Shown: in pieces, positions 51,547 through 63,739 of the stretch | Layout of the letters: every line of letters begins with the position of its first letter | Numbering within the stretch: the stretch's first letter is position 1 | Assembly (NCBI RefSeq): GCF_037325665.1 | Contig: NC_090245.1 | Location: 101,186,424 to 101,250,423 of the forward strand | Source of the DNA: Littorina saxatilis | Lineage: Eukaryota > Mollusca > Gastropoda > Littorinimorpha > Littorinidae | Direction: 5' to 3' | Length of the DNA: 64,000 nucleotides | Notes under the pieces: model-generated | Databases searched by the model: none | Seen by the model: only the letters and a program-made list of their open reading frames with translations | Told to the model about the DNA's origin: nothing | Position numbers and translations under genes: made by a program

Positions 51547-52101
51547 TGAGTCACTTGAGAAAAAGTGACTCTATGTAATCGGTCAGTGTTAGTCTGTCCG
51601 GCCGGCCGTCCGGCCGGCCGTCCGTAGACACCACCTTAACGTTGGACTTTTCTCGGAAACTATCAAAGCGATCGGGCTCATATTTTGTTTAGTCGTGACC
51701 TCCAATGACCTCTACACTTTAACGATGGTTTCGTTGACCTTTGACCTTTTTCAAGGTCACAGGTCAGCGTCAAAGGAAAAATTAGACATTTTATATCTTC
51801 GACAAAGTTCATCGGATGTGATTGAAACTTTGTAGGATTATTCTTTACATCAAAGTATTTACATCTGTAGCCTTTTACGAACGTTATCAGAAAAACAAGG
51901 GAGATAACTAGCCTTTTCTGTTCGGCAACACACAACTTAACGTTGGGCTTTTCTCGGAAACTATAAAAGTGACCGGGCTCAAATTTTATGTGAACGTGAC
52001 TCATTGTGTTGTGAATAGCAATTTCTTCCTGTCCATCTGATGCCTCATATAATATTCAGAACTGCGAAAGTGACTCGATCGAGCGTTTGCTCTTCTTGTT
52101 T
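51547..52101 (+). mobile_element. Family B element, copy 2 (short form)
   Basis: Same ends as copy 1, but most of the second half is absent: 'gtgaacgtgactc' joins directly to 'attgtgttgtgaatagc'. Copy 3 shares the same junction. Confidence 0.9.
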
Positions 52102-52229
52102 TAAATTATGGTGGTTTTTGTGTGTGTGTTTTTTGTTGTTGTAAGGTGATCAGTATGTTTTAACATTGTGTCAATATCTGACTTAATGTATTATGCGATA
52201 GACTGGGAATTTTGACAAGATGAGGGTGT

Positions 52230-52690
52230 ATGTGTGTCGTGTGTGAGCTTGTGTGTGTAGTGGAATTTCCAGAAAACTGTTGGACAAATGTGCGTGAATC
52301 TTTGCATGTAGATTCTTCCGGATGATATCCCCACACAGGTTTTCTTTTTCTTCATTTTGTTCCATATAGATGTCTTTGATGATGTCATATCTGCCCGTTA
52401 AAAAGAGTTGAGGCTGCACTGTTGTGACCACATTTTTCAATCAAAACCATTGATTTTTTTGCTAACTGTCAATTAAACAATCTTTGACCCAGTGTGGACT
52501 ATGGAATTTTATTTCAGCTTGGAAGCTTAAAACTTAATTAACTGATTCATTAATCAAAACTCTGCTTGAAAATGAAATTGCCAAAACAGGTTCAAAAATT
52601 TGATTGGCTTGATTTGATTTTTTTAATTATTTCCTGATTCCAAAAATATATACATATTATGTGTTTTAGTTAAAAAATGTGCTCAGAATA
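52230..52690 (+). mobile_element. Old, diverged family A copy
   Basis: Keeps scattered landmarks of the family A core in order: 'gtctttgatgatgtcatatc', 'gttgaggc...cactgt', 'atttcagcttgg.agctta', 'tgattccaaaaa.atata'. It is heavily diverged and its ends are lost. It indicates that family A has been active over a long time. Confidence 0.6.
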
Positions 52691-52849
52691 ACTTGTGCAA
52701 ATTAGGTTCAGTTTGCTTTAATCACCAAGACCGCTGAGTCAGCATCTCTGTCGAAGGGGTTTGGCCAGCCCAGGAAGTCGTATGGGTCCCATAGTATGTT
52801 TCAATCTTTAAAGCTGACAGATTGACGAAATGTTTTGATCTTGCCTTGC

Positions 52850-53228
52850 GGGGCGGGGACGTAGCTCAGTCGGTAGCGCGCTGGATTTGTATCCAGTTGG
52901 CCGCTGTCAGCGTGAGTTCATCCCCACGTTCGGCGAGAGATTTATTTCTCAGAGTGAACTTCGTGTGCAGACTCTCCTCGGTGTCTGAACAACCCCGTGT
53001 GTACACGCAAGCACAAGACCAAGTGCGCACAAAAAAGATCCTGTAATCCATGTCAGAGTTTGGTGGATTATAGAAACACAAAAATACCCAGCATGCTTCC
53101 GCCGAAAGCGGCGTATGGCTGCCTAAATGGCGGGGTAAAAAACAGTCATACACGTAAAATTCCACTCGTGCAAAGAACACGAGTGTACGTGGGAGTTTCA
53201 GCCCAAGAACGCAGAAGAAGAAGAAGAT
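52850..53228 (+). mobile_element. tRNA-derived SINE, full length, with 13-bp TSD
   Basis: Same family as 4959-5310, with a (gaa)n tail. Perfect duplication gatcttgccttgc at 52837-52849 and 53229-53241. The A box and the TGT-type anticodon loop are intact. Confidence 0.93.
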
Positions 53229-53574
53229 GATCTTGCCTTGCACAACTTGTTTTACTCTTCTCCCTCCGCCAACCCCCTCCCTTTTTGGTTCTCTCTTAAA
53301 CTGTGTGTGTACATGTGTGAGTGTGTGCCCTTGCACTTAAAAGACTTTGTGACAGAGGTTCTTATCTTTTTTTATCAGCATGTATATGTCTGTCTCTCTT
53401 TCATTCTTTGTGTGAATGTATGTTTGTGTTTGTCCTTGTGCGCATGTACGTGTGTTTGTTTGTGTCTATGTCTGTTTGGGTGGGCCTGTGTCTGCGTAAT
53501 TGTGGGACAATGCGTGCACCTATATTTGCATGTACATTGTAGCTGATGAAAATATGATGACCATGATGTTTCAG

Positions 53575-53662
53575 AGGGCTGTGAACTTTGCCTCTGCGTA
53601 CGTTCCTCTGGACACTATGCTGGATGCTTCAAGTCCCGATGATTGTCTCTCCGTCTCTGCAG
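53575..53662 (+). CDS. ARB2A: ARB2A-type gene, exon 9
   Basis: Encodes RAVNFASAYVPLDTMLDASS and PDDCLSVSA (human: [26 protein letters not shown]). The acceptor is gtttcag and the donor is gtagag; the exon ends in phase 1. Confidence 0.94.
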
Positions 53663-54310
53663 GTAGAGTCTGCTATACTTCAGCGTGATGTTATCTTTAT
53701 CTAGATTCAAATAGACAAGAATAAGTTGCTTTATTGCAAAATTAAGACAGGGATTCCTTCTCAGATGTGAAAACCCAGTGTTAGTCACACCAAATGATCT
53801 AGTTCTTTGCGGTGTGTATGCATTTTTGCATGATTCTATTTAAACCTTACCGTAACAGTGTTATTCTCAGACCTTTGTCTTTATCGAACGACGCATACTT
53901 TTATGATCTGATGCATTGCTTTGACCATTTGCTTGTCAACCCTCTGATAGTTGATACGAAGGAGCGAGATCTTTCGATCATTAATTTTTTTACTGAACGG
54001 ATGAAGCCAGGGCATTTTGATCTATACATAGTTTCAATCCAGGGCCAACTGACTTTTTGTTATTCAAGCATGGGAACAACACTACCTTACCCCTACCCAT
54101 TTCTTCCCCACCCCATCCATCCCACACCACCTTTTGATTTTGCAACCAGATGCTTGGATCATTTTATGAACATGTTTTGAGCAGGAAACTGTCTTACAGA
54201 TGCTAGTTAATTCCTTGCCAGTCAAATCTGACGCTTGGTAATTTATTTACTTAACAATTTATATTTGTGTATTTAATTATATTTAGTCATTTATTTATTT
54301 TTGTTTGCAG

Positions 54311-55116
54311 GCACAAAGGAGCATGAGAGGACTTCTCACGCATGCATTGACAGCGCCTTCAAGTTCATTCGCGACAACTTCGACACGTGGATCATAGATG
54401 GCAGCATGGCGCCTCGCGACTTCCTGCCCCTTCCTGAAAACTTGGAGGACTTCAGCCCTGCAAGACAATGGGAAGCAAAAGTGAAGAAGGAGGAGGAAAA
54501 AATGAAGAAAGAGGGGGATGAAAAAATGATCAAAGAGGAGGATGAAAACATGAAGAAAGAGGAGGAAGCAGCAAAGAACGGAGAAGAGGAATCGGAGTCA
54601 AAAAACGGAGGAGCTCCAGGGTCAGGAGAAGACCCACGGGAGACCCAGAAAAATCTGAAGGATGGAGAAAAAGACAGAGACATTAAGGCGGAAGAAGACC
54701 AGGCAAAGCAGCCAGCCAAGGAGAGCTCAGAGGGTGGGCAAGGCGAAGGGAACGCTGAAGGTGAGAAAGCAGAGAGCACATCCAGCCAGCAAGGCAACGA
54801 GAGCACATCCAGCCAGCAAGGCAACGAGAGCACATCCAGCCAGCAAGGCAACGAGAGCACATCCAGCCAGCAAGGCAACGAGAGCACATCCAGCCAGCAA
54901 GGCAACGAGAGCACATCCAGCCAGCAAGGCAACGAGAGCACATCCAGCCAGCAAGGCAACGAGAGCACAGCAAGCCAGAATAAAGTGGAGAGCACCGAGG
55001 GTGAGCAGTACTCTGGTGAGCAAAAGGAGGAGAGTGCAGCTGGTGAGCCAGAGAAAAAGATCACAGGGGATGAGGAGAAGCAAAAGCAACCCGAGGTACC
55101 AAAATCTGAACTGTAA
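54311..55116 (+). CDS. ARB2A: ARB2A-type gene, last exon with 9-residue repeats and KSEL end
   Basis: Completes AGTKEHERTSHACIDSAFKF and IRDNFDTWI, the end of the Arb2 domain. A long Lys/Glu-rich disordered region follows (about 54475-54770), then seven perfect copies of ESTSSQQGN (54772-54960) plus one degenerate unit, another acidic stretch, and C-terminal KSEL before TAA. KSEL resembles a KDEL-type ER-retrieval signal; human FAM172A ends HEEL. The ten predicted coding exons sum to 1680 nt (559 aa plus stop). Confidence 0.93.
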
Positions 55117-57629
55117 ATTTGTCTCATTTGCAGAGAAGTCAGTTGTTTACAGTCCCTGACCGTAATTACATGTAGTGTGGAACTTGTCCAATAGGACCAC
55201 CCAAGGGATGGACCAAACGTGGTTATAGACAGGTTATCGTTATTGAAAGGTGAATTAAATGGAAAGAAACCTCATTGGGGTTTCCTTAGGGTGGTAATAA
55301 TGGGCAGGTGGTCGTTAGGCCAACAAAAAAAAATAGTCTGTTTACGGTAACCCGACCGACCCTATTTTTTTCGCGCGACCCTAGACTTTTTTTTGGCATT
55401 TGGGGGGGGGAAAAAAAAAAAAAGCCAAAATAACGTAAAAATATGTTTTTTTGGGGGAAAAAAAAAAAAAAAAAAAATCACGACCTACCGACCCTATTTT
55501 TTTGGCCTATGTTACCGTAAACAGACCTCTTTTTTTTTTTGGCCTTATCAAGAGGTGGTCCCCAGGGCAGGTTAGACTGTAGTCTCAAATCAGTGTTGTG
55601 AAATGAAGAGATGCAGACATTTTATTGTTGTGTCTCCTGCAAGGGTTTGATTTTTTTCTGCTTTTGCTATCCCTTCTTAAAAAATAATGTGAGGCTTTTT
55701 GGTCTTGGTTTTGCTTGCTGTATCTTCAAGCTTTATGTTCGACATGTCAACGATGCGTGTGTTCCTGTGCATATTCACAGCAAACATGGCAGTGTTGTGT
55801 CTGTAAAGCTGTGGAATTGGCAACTGCAAGGTTACACTCTAGATTTGCAAGTTCACTGCCATGAGCTGTATTAGTTTTTGAGCACATGTGTTATTAATTA
55901 ATGACGTTGGCATGTTTTTCTCTCGATCAAATGTGCCTGTTTTGAAATGCAGTACTGCACCATGCAATCATACGAAATTATATTGAGCCCTTTCGATTTT
56001 TGTTCATTTTCATTCATCCAGTCATTTTGTCCTTGTTTTTCTCCTTATTTTTTATTGATGTTTTTTTTAATTCATTTAAAAAAAAAAAATTAAGTGGAAA
56101 ATTGGAAGAGCAGTGGAGATTGTGCAAGAGAAGAAGATTTAAAAGTATTTTTTAGTTTATTTATTTATTTTTTCATTAATTTGAATGCTTTGTGCACATG
56201 GGCGCATAAACATTTTCATGGCGCCATATCTTCACCATCTACATATCAAAACAGCCGAAGTGTACATATAACACAGATACGTGTGGATTCATTGAATGTG
56301 AACTTGAAACATTTTGTGGAATGATGTAAGAAATTACATTATTTTGTATCCTTCATATGATACTTGAATTAATACCTTTGATTGAGTATGTTTATTTGGG
56401 TGAATGTGTTTGTGGATGTTTTTCAAATACCTGACGTAGTTTAAAATGTAGTCAAGTTTATAATAAAATGATCAAATCATGACTTAATTGGTCAAAATAA
56501 GGCTAAAGGAGAAAATTGAATAGAAACATTGTAATGCTTTGGATATTTTATAGTTGAGTGAGGATTTGCATTGAATGTGTAACAAATGTATTGTGCCATA
56601 TACACAGTTGGGATATCTGTTTCAGATGTTTCTAGTTTTCCTGATCCATGTTTCCATTACTTAACAGCTGAATTAAGTGAAAAAAGGTACAACCAAAAAT
56701 GTCATGCCCAGGCACTTAATTGATAATTCACTCAGCAAGAAACACACACATGCATGCACACACGCACGTACACAAGCATGCTTGCATGCACGCGCACACA
56801 CACCAACCCACCCACCCACCCCTGTTACTGTTACGCTCATTGCATCATCACTTTAGCTAACTAGTTTATTATCTTCGAATTGAGCCGTGTGAATGTGCTA
56901 AATTGCTTGGAAGCTATATTTTCTAAACTGACCACTATTACTACAGTCTCCCAGTCGTCTAAGATAATACACACATGCATGCACACACACTTACACAAAG
57001 TATGCACACAACTAGGTTTTTTGGAAATCCACCATTAACATTTTGGTTTGCAATGTAGTTCCAAAGTTTAAATGATTTGCTTTTTGAAGTATATGGACTT
57101 TTGGTAAATAACCTTTTCAATCTCGGAGGATTTATACACTGAGGAATAATGCAGGAGGAAGGGTCTAGTCTTATTTGTAAGATTGTCTGTTTGTTTAAAT
57201 TATCATATTGGGAATAATTATAATGGTAACTCAATGTTTTTCTATTGCAACATTATAAATTTGCGTACGCAGTAGACAGCTTTTGCAGATATAAAGAGAT
57301 AGAGGGTGCTATTCAATCACAATGTGATTTTGAAGAGGACAGGTGCTGTTTTGTTTCTTGTTTTTATATTTGTATTTTTTATGTTTTTAGAAGAAAAAGA
57401 TAGTTATCTGATAATCAATTTTGTGCATTAGTTGAAGGACCATGAAGACATTTCACAATTTGTCCGAATTCTAATAGAACACGCAAGAGTCGTGGGTCAT
57501 TTGAGTTTTTCTTTTTCTGTACTTCTGGGCATCTTTAGACAACTATGCTGTCTTTGTTTTTAAGTGTTTACAATAAAGAAAACATTGTCTGTATTTTCTA
57601 TTGGCAGTTGTATTAAAATTTGAAGAAGA
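55117..57629 (+). other. 3' UTR and downstream flank of the ARB2A-like gene
   Basis: A/T-rich, with candidate AATAAA at 56462. It contains a MITE (55317-55545), CA-rich microsatellite DNA at about 56735-56820, and no supported coding exon. Confidence 0.5.
55317..55545. mobile_element. MITE with CTGTTTACGGTAAC inverted ends, copy 1
   Basis: The left end is aggccaacaaaaaaaaatag then tctgtttacggtaac, and the right end is gttaccgtaaacagacc...ggcct. The middle has two long A runs. A longer copy is at 59848-60193. It would form a strong hairpin in the ARB2A 3' UTR transcript. Confidence 0.85.
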
Positions 57630-58492
57630 AACAAGTCGCGTAAGGCGAAAATACAATATTTAGTCAAGTAGCTGTCGAACTCACAGAATGAAACTGAACG
57701 CAACGCAACGCAGCAAGACCGTATACTCGTAGCATCGTCACTCCACCGCCCGTGGCAAAGGCAGTGCACGTGGAATGGACAAGAAGAGCGGGGTATTCGT
57801 TGCGCTGAGAAGGATAGCACGCTTTTCTGTACCTCTCTTCGTTTTAACTTTCTGAGCGTGTTTTTAATCCAAACATATCATATCTATATATTTTTGGAAT
57901 CAGGAACCGACAAGGAATAAGATGAAAGTGTTTTTAAATTGATTTCGGGGAAAAAAATTTGATAATAATTTTTATATATTTAATTTTCAGAGCTTGTTTT
58001 TAATCCGAATATAACATATTTATATGTTTTTGGAATCGGCAAGTGATGGAGAATAAGATAAACGTAAATTTGGATCGTTTTATAAATTTTTATTTTTTTT
58101 TACAATTTTCAGATTTTTAATGACCAAAGTCATTAATTAATTTTTAAGCCACCAAGCTGAAATGCAATACCGAACCCCGGGCTTCGTCGAAGAGTACTTG
58201 ACGAAAATTTCAACCAATTTGGTTGAAAAATGAGGGCGTGACAGTGCCGCCTCAACTTTCACGAAAAGCCGGATATGACGTCATCAAAGACATTTATCAA
58301 AAAAAAGAAAAAAACGTTCGGGGATTTCATACCCAGGAACTCTCATGTCAAATTTCATAAAGATCGGTCCAGTAGTTTAGTCTGAATCGCTCTACACACA
58401 CACACACACACACAGACAGACGCACATACACCATACCCTCGTTTCGATTCCCCCTCGATGTTAAAATATTTAGTCAAAACTTGACTAAATAT
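57630..58492 (-). mobile_element. Family A element, copy 3, minus strand
   Basis: Reverse orientation of 44600-45453, with both ends present (aacaagtcgcgtaaggcg on the left, ttgactaaatataaaaag on the right) and a (ca)n microsatellite at 58395-58415. Confidence 0.88.
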
Positions 58493-58579
58493 AAAAAGAA
58501 GTTATTATATTTCAGCCTTTTACATGTGCAACGTGCTTTAGGTATTTTTACAACTTTTTTGGGCATGTTGAACACACAT

Positions 58580-59152
58580 TTTTGAGTCACTTGAGAAAAA
58601 GTGACTCTATGTAATCGGTCAGTGTTAGTCTGTCCGGCCGGCCATCCGGCCGGCCGTCCGTCCGGCCGGCCGTCCGTAGACACCACCTTAACGTTGGACT
58701 TTTCTCGGAAACTATCAAAGCGATCGGGCTCATATTTTGTTTAGTCGTGACCTCCAATGACCTCTACACTTTAACGATGGTTTCGTTGACCTTTGACCTT
58801 TTTCAAGGTCACAGGTCAGCGTCAAAGGAAAAATTAGACATTTTATATCTTTGACAAAGTTCATCGGATGTGATTGAAACTTTGTAGGATTATTCTTTAC
58901 ATCAAAGTATTTACATCTGTAGCCTTTTACGAACGTTATCAGAAAAACAAGGGAGATAACTAGCCTTTTCTGTTCGGCAACACACAACTTAACGTTGGGC
59001 TTTTCTCGGAAACTATAAAAGTGACCGGGCTCAAATTTTATGTGAACGTGACTCATTGTGTTGTGAATAGCAATTTCTTCCTGTCCATCTGATGCCTCAT
59101 ATAATATTCAGAACTGCGAAAGTGACTCGATCGAGCGTTTGCTCTTCTTGTT
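58580..59152 (+). mobile_element. Family B element, copy 3 (short form)
   Basis: Same ends and same internal deletion as copy 2 at 51547. The (GGCC/GTCC)n tract has a different length. Carries both perfect DR1 motifs (58787-58799 and 58806-58818). Confidence 0.9.
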
Positions 59153-59470
59153 TCAGATTTTTGAATTGTATTGTCTGGATACTGTATTGTTTGAAATGTG
59201 AGATACTGGTGCACGCATGCATGCGTGTATGCATGCACGCGTGTGCTTGTGTGTGTATGTGTGTGGTGATTTAGGAAGGAGGCATGTCTATATATATATA
59301 CGTACATTAATTGGTACTTCTTCATTGATTAAGAATAATTATAGAAGTCATAAAAAGTGCAAAAATGTGTCAATAAAATATATGGAAAATGAGTTATCAG
59401 ATTGGAGTGTGTGTATGTGTGCATGTGTGTATACATTTATGTTTATTGTGTTCATGCATGTGTCAATAAA

Positions 59471-59790
59471 CTGGGGGCTCGGTAGCTCAGTTGGTAGAGC
59501 ACTGGACTTGTGATCGGAAGGTCACAGGTTAGAATTCGGGCCGGGACGGACACGGGTCAACTTTATGTGCAGACCGAGAGACGGAAGCCATGTCCCACCC
59601 CCGTGTCACCACAATGGCACGTAAACGATTAGGGCATTCTGCCATAAGTGCAGATGGCTGATACCACCTAAACACGCATACACTTGTGTATCTTGTTAAA
59701 AGCCGTGCGTAAAACTCGAATCGTATAACCCATATCTTGTCCTCAAGAGGCGAAATATTTAGCATGCTCACTTTCCTTTCCCTATAAACT
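59471..59790 (+). mobile_element. Second tRNA-derived SINE family
   Basis: The head is 'ggctcggtagctcagttgg' with A box tagctcagttgg and a B-box-like 'ggttagaattc'. A ~230-bp body unrelated to the 4959 SINE follows. The right end is uncertain. The lack of a proper acceptor stem and T arm argues against a functional tRNA gene. Confidence 0.7.
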
Positions 59791-59847
59791 CTCTCCTACA
59801 TGTGGACATGTAGTTTGCGGGCAAATATAGTTCTCTCTATTTCTTTA

Positions 59848-60193
59848 AGGCCAAAAAAAAAAACCGTCTGTTTACGGTAACATAGGGTGAAAAAATAGGG
59901 TCGGTAGGTCGGCTTTTTTTTTTTTTTTTATTTTTTTTTTTTTCTTTTTTTTCTCTCCCCTCTCTATGTTTCACAGTCCATTTCTTCTCATCAATCCCTG
60001 TTTTTGCCCAACATAACTATAAACAGTACTTTGAGCTTACCTCCCTTCTGTCGTCTGCTGTTTGAGCGCAAACAGCTCTATTTTGGATGCGTTTTTTGTT
60101 TTTTTTCAGACGATCCAAAAAAAAGATTAGGGTCGGGCCTAAAAACTAGGGTCGGTCGGGTTACCGTAAACAGACCTATTTTTTTTTTGGCCT
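59848..60193. mobile_element. MITE with CTGTTTACGGTAAC inverted ends, copy 2
   Basis: Same ends as 55317-55545 with a longer middle that includes poly-T. Confidence 0.82.
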
Positions 60194-60387
60194 AACTGTG
60201 TCTTGTCTTGGTTTGTTTCTTTTCATACATGTTTTATTTGAAATTCCTGACTGTTCTCAAGATATAATGTTAGTGTTGAAAACAAAGAGTTGGAATCTAT
60301 TTTAATATGGTGCAAAATTTAACAGGGCAATAAATGAATGGACACTTTTGACATTCTGCTGAAGATAACGTGGAATGCCCTTTCAAA

Positions 60388-60423
<36 letters not shown>

Positions 60424-61362
60424 TTGAAACAACCATGCTGAATGACTGATATTGATTAACAATGAACATGGTGGGTTCTTTCAAGGGAGGCTACTCGCGT
60501 ACAACTCTCTCGTACGTGAAGTCACAGAATTTTCTCAGTTGCTGTGAACGCTTCAGACGACAAACAAGAAAGTGTTCGTCTTTTAAAAGTAAAAGAAAGT
60601 GTCTTCAGACTAGACGTTCGTGGTCTGCTTCACGATGACGAACGAAGCAGAATATGATAACGTGAAGTCAATGGTCGAAAATCTTCACATGGGCGTTGTA
60701 AAACACCTGGGTTGGTTTGACTTTTCTTGACAAGTTGGTGTTGAGGATAGAAATGGAAAGGGAAGAAGAATGTCTGACTCGGAGGAAACAGAACCTTCTT
60801 ATTTTCCTTCTTTCTTCGCCTTCATACTTTTCATTTTGGGAGGGTGTGTGAGAGTGTCTAACTATGGGTAAAGATGGACTGTGTGTCAGTTTGTGTTGAG
60901 TCAGCACAGTCATCAGTGTGTTAGTGTTAACTAACGACCTGCTTCTGGAAGGGGTGGGGCGGCGGGCGGGGGTACGGGTGTGCATACACACAGATCATGT
61001 AAAAAGGATGTGTCTTCAATTAAATAGGAATGAGGAAATGTACAAAATGTTTGTCCTGAGTCAAATAGGAATGATCACATTAGGAGAATGAGAAGATTTA
61101 TATCACATGGTTGTCACAATCTGAACGTTCAGTGATCAACACATACTATTAAAATTAAATCAATGAAACATTCATTGTACTGTAACCAGAATTTATCTTT
61201 ACTTTCGTTTCGTTCCTATTGTGCTACGATCCGCAAATTGTAATGTTCTGACCTCGCTTTCGCAAGTGTCGTCTGCCAAACCGGGCAGCAGCTAGCTCCT
61301 AGCTCTGTCGGCAAAACCCGTAAAACACAACAAGTAAGCAATCTTATTCTTTATATATGAGG
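60194..61362. other. Intergenic DNA, no gene seen
   Basis: Contains a (CA)n run at about 60390-60421 and otherwise unique sequence. No open frame resembles a known protein. Confidence 0.45.
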
Positions 61363-63585
61363 ACTAGCAGTTAAGCCCGGCTTCGCCCGGGAGTAAGCGG
61401 AGCCCTGTAGCAATTTAAGACGCTCGCTATCCCATTATCATTAGCTTTACCTCCTTTGTTTGGATACAAAAAAAGAGTTATCTCCCTTACCTTCTAGAAA
61501 TTTCCGGAACTGTCCAGTTAATTTTTCTTTCTTCATTTCTTCCCCTCATAGGAGCAATAGCGAGTCTCTAATATCACTGGCATGATGTACTATCTTGTTC
61601 CTGCCTCTTGCCATCTCAGAGGTATGGCGACCACAGACAAAAAAGAGTTATCTCCCTTACCTTCTAGAAATTTCCGGAACTGTCCAGTTAATTTTTCATT
61701 CTTCATTTCTTCCCCTCATAGGAGCAATTATAGCGAGTCTCTAATATCACTGGCATGATGTGCTTGCTACAGATGAACAGTAGGCACTGAACTGGTCTTG
61801 CACCATATAGGCTGTATTCAATAAATGGGAGGTCCATAATCTGAGAAAGGAAACAATGAATCAAGAAACTAAAACCCAGGTGCACATCTGCGGCACCTAG
61901 GGAGTGTACGTGCACACTATCTTGTTCCTGCCTCTTGCCATCTCAGAGGTAAGGCGACCACAGACAAAAAAGAGTTATCTCCCTTACCTTCTAGAAATTT
62001 CCGGAACTGTCCAGTTAATTTTTCATTCTTCATTTCTTCCCCTCATAGGAGCAATAGCAAGTCTCTAATATCACTGGCATGATGTGCTTGCTACAGACAA
62101 AAAAGAGTTATCTCCCTTACCTTCTAGAAATTTCCGGAACTGTCCAGTTAATTTTTCATTCTTCATTTCTTCCCCTCATAGGAGCAATAGCAAGTCTCTA
62201 ATATCACTGGCATGATGTGCTTGCTACAGATGAACAGTAGGCACTGAACTGGTCTTGCACCATATAGGCTGTATTCAATAACTGGGAGGTCCATAATCTG
62301 AGAAAGGAAACAATGAATCAAGAAACTAAAACCCAGGTGCACATCTGCGGCACCTAGGGAGTGTACGTGCACACTATCTTGTTCCTGCCTCTTGCCATCT
62401 CAGAGGTAAGGCGACCACAGACAAAAAAGAGTTATCTCCCTTACCTTCTAGAAATTTCCGGAACTGTCCAGTTAATTTTTCATTCTTCATTTCTTCCGCT
62501 CATAGGAGCAATAGCGAGTCTCTAATATCACTGGCATGATGTGCTTGCTACAGATGAACAGTAGGCACTGAACTGGTCTTGCACCATATAGGCTGTATTC
62601 AATAAATGGGAGGTCCATAATCTGAGAAAGGAAACAATGAATCAAGAAACTAAAACCCAGGTGCACATCTGCGGCACCTAGGGAGACTGTACGTGCACAC
62701 TATCTTGTTCCTGCCTCTTGCCATCTCAGAGGTATGGCGACCACAGACAAAAAAGAGTTATCTCCCTTACCTTCTAGAAATTTCCGGAACTGTCCAGTTA
62801 ATTTTTCATTCTTCATTTCTTCCCCTCATAGGAGCAATAGCAAGTCTCTAATATCACTGGCATGATGTGCTTGCTACAGACAAAAAAGTTATCTCCCTTA
62901 CCTTCTAGAAATTTCCGCAACTGTCCAGTTAATTTTTCATTCTTCATTTCTTCCCCTCATAGGAGCAATAGCGAGTCTCTAATATCACTGGCATGATGTG
63001 CTTGCTACAGGTGAACAGTAGGCACTGAACTGGTCTTGCACCATATAGGCTGTATTCAATAACTGGGAGGTCCATAATCTGAGAAAGGAAACAATGAATC
63101 AAGAAACTAAAACCCAGGTGCACATCTGCGGCACCTAGGGAGTGTACGTGCACACTATCTTGTTCCTGCCTCTTGCCATCTCAGAGGTAAGGCGACCACA
63201 GACAAAAAAGAGTTATCTCCCTTACCTTCTAGAAATTTCCGGAACTGTCCAGTTAATTTTTCATTCTTCATTTCTTCCGCTCATAGGAGCAATAGCGAGT
63301 CTCTAATATCACTGGCATGATGTGCTTGCTACAGGTGAACAGTAGGCACTGAACTGGTCTTGCACCATATAGGCTGTATTCAATAAATGGGAGGTCCATA
63401 ATCTGAGAAAGGAAACAATGAATCAAGAAACTAAAACCCAGGTGCACATCTGCGGCACCTAGGGAGTGTACGTGCACACTATCTTGTTCCTGCCTCTTGC
63501 CATCTCAGAGGTATGGCGACCACAGACAGACACACAGACACACAGACACACAGACAGACACTCTCTTTTATTATATGTATAGATA
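61363..63585 (+). mobile_element. Pearl/HINE-like element with an internal composite satellite
   Basis: Head 'actagcagttaagcccggcttcgcccggg' class (first bases at 61363), end '(caga)n...ttattatatgtatagata'. Between them are eight tandem units starting at about 61476, 61646, 61973, 62106, 62430, 62756, 62887 and 63211. They are of two sizes, about 326 bp and 132 bp (the first is ~170). The short unit is the start of the long one. Resembles oyster 'pearl' elements with tandem cores, by inference. Confidence 0.75.
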
Positions 63586-63739
63586 ACAACTCAGTATTAT
63601 TATATTCTAGGTTTTATATGACCAAGACTTTGATTTAGGTTGGTTTTGATGCCTTTCATTTGTATTTAGATTTCGTGACTCGAAGTGCCAGTTTGGTTGT
63701 GGTTACGTCAGCGACTGACTGTGTGGGCAGTTTAACATC

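Noticed and set aside
51678-52004. Repeated 108-codon frame (also near 58730 and 50072, minus strand)
   Set aside because: It comes from family B repeats; the frame contains the DR1 sites and shows no protein-like features.
54336-55127. 263-codon frame opposite the ARB2A last exon
   Set aside because: It is a mirror of the repeat-rich coding sequence on the other strand; the plus-strand frame matches the known family.
61703-61915. 69-70 codon frame repeated at 62163, 62944 and 63268 (minus strand)
   Set aside because: It is copied with the 326-bp satellite unit and has no other coding evidence.
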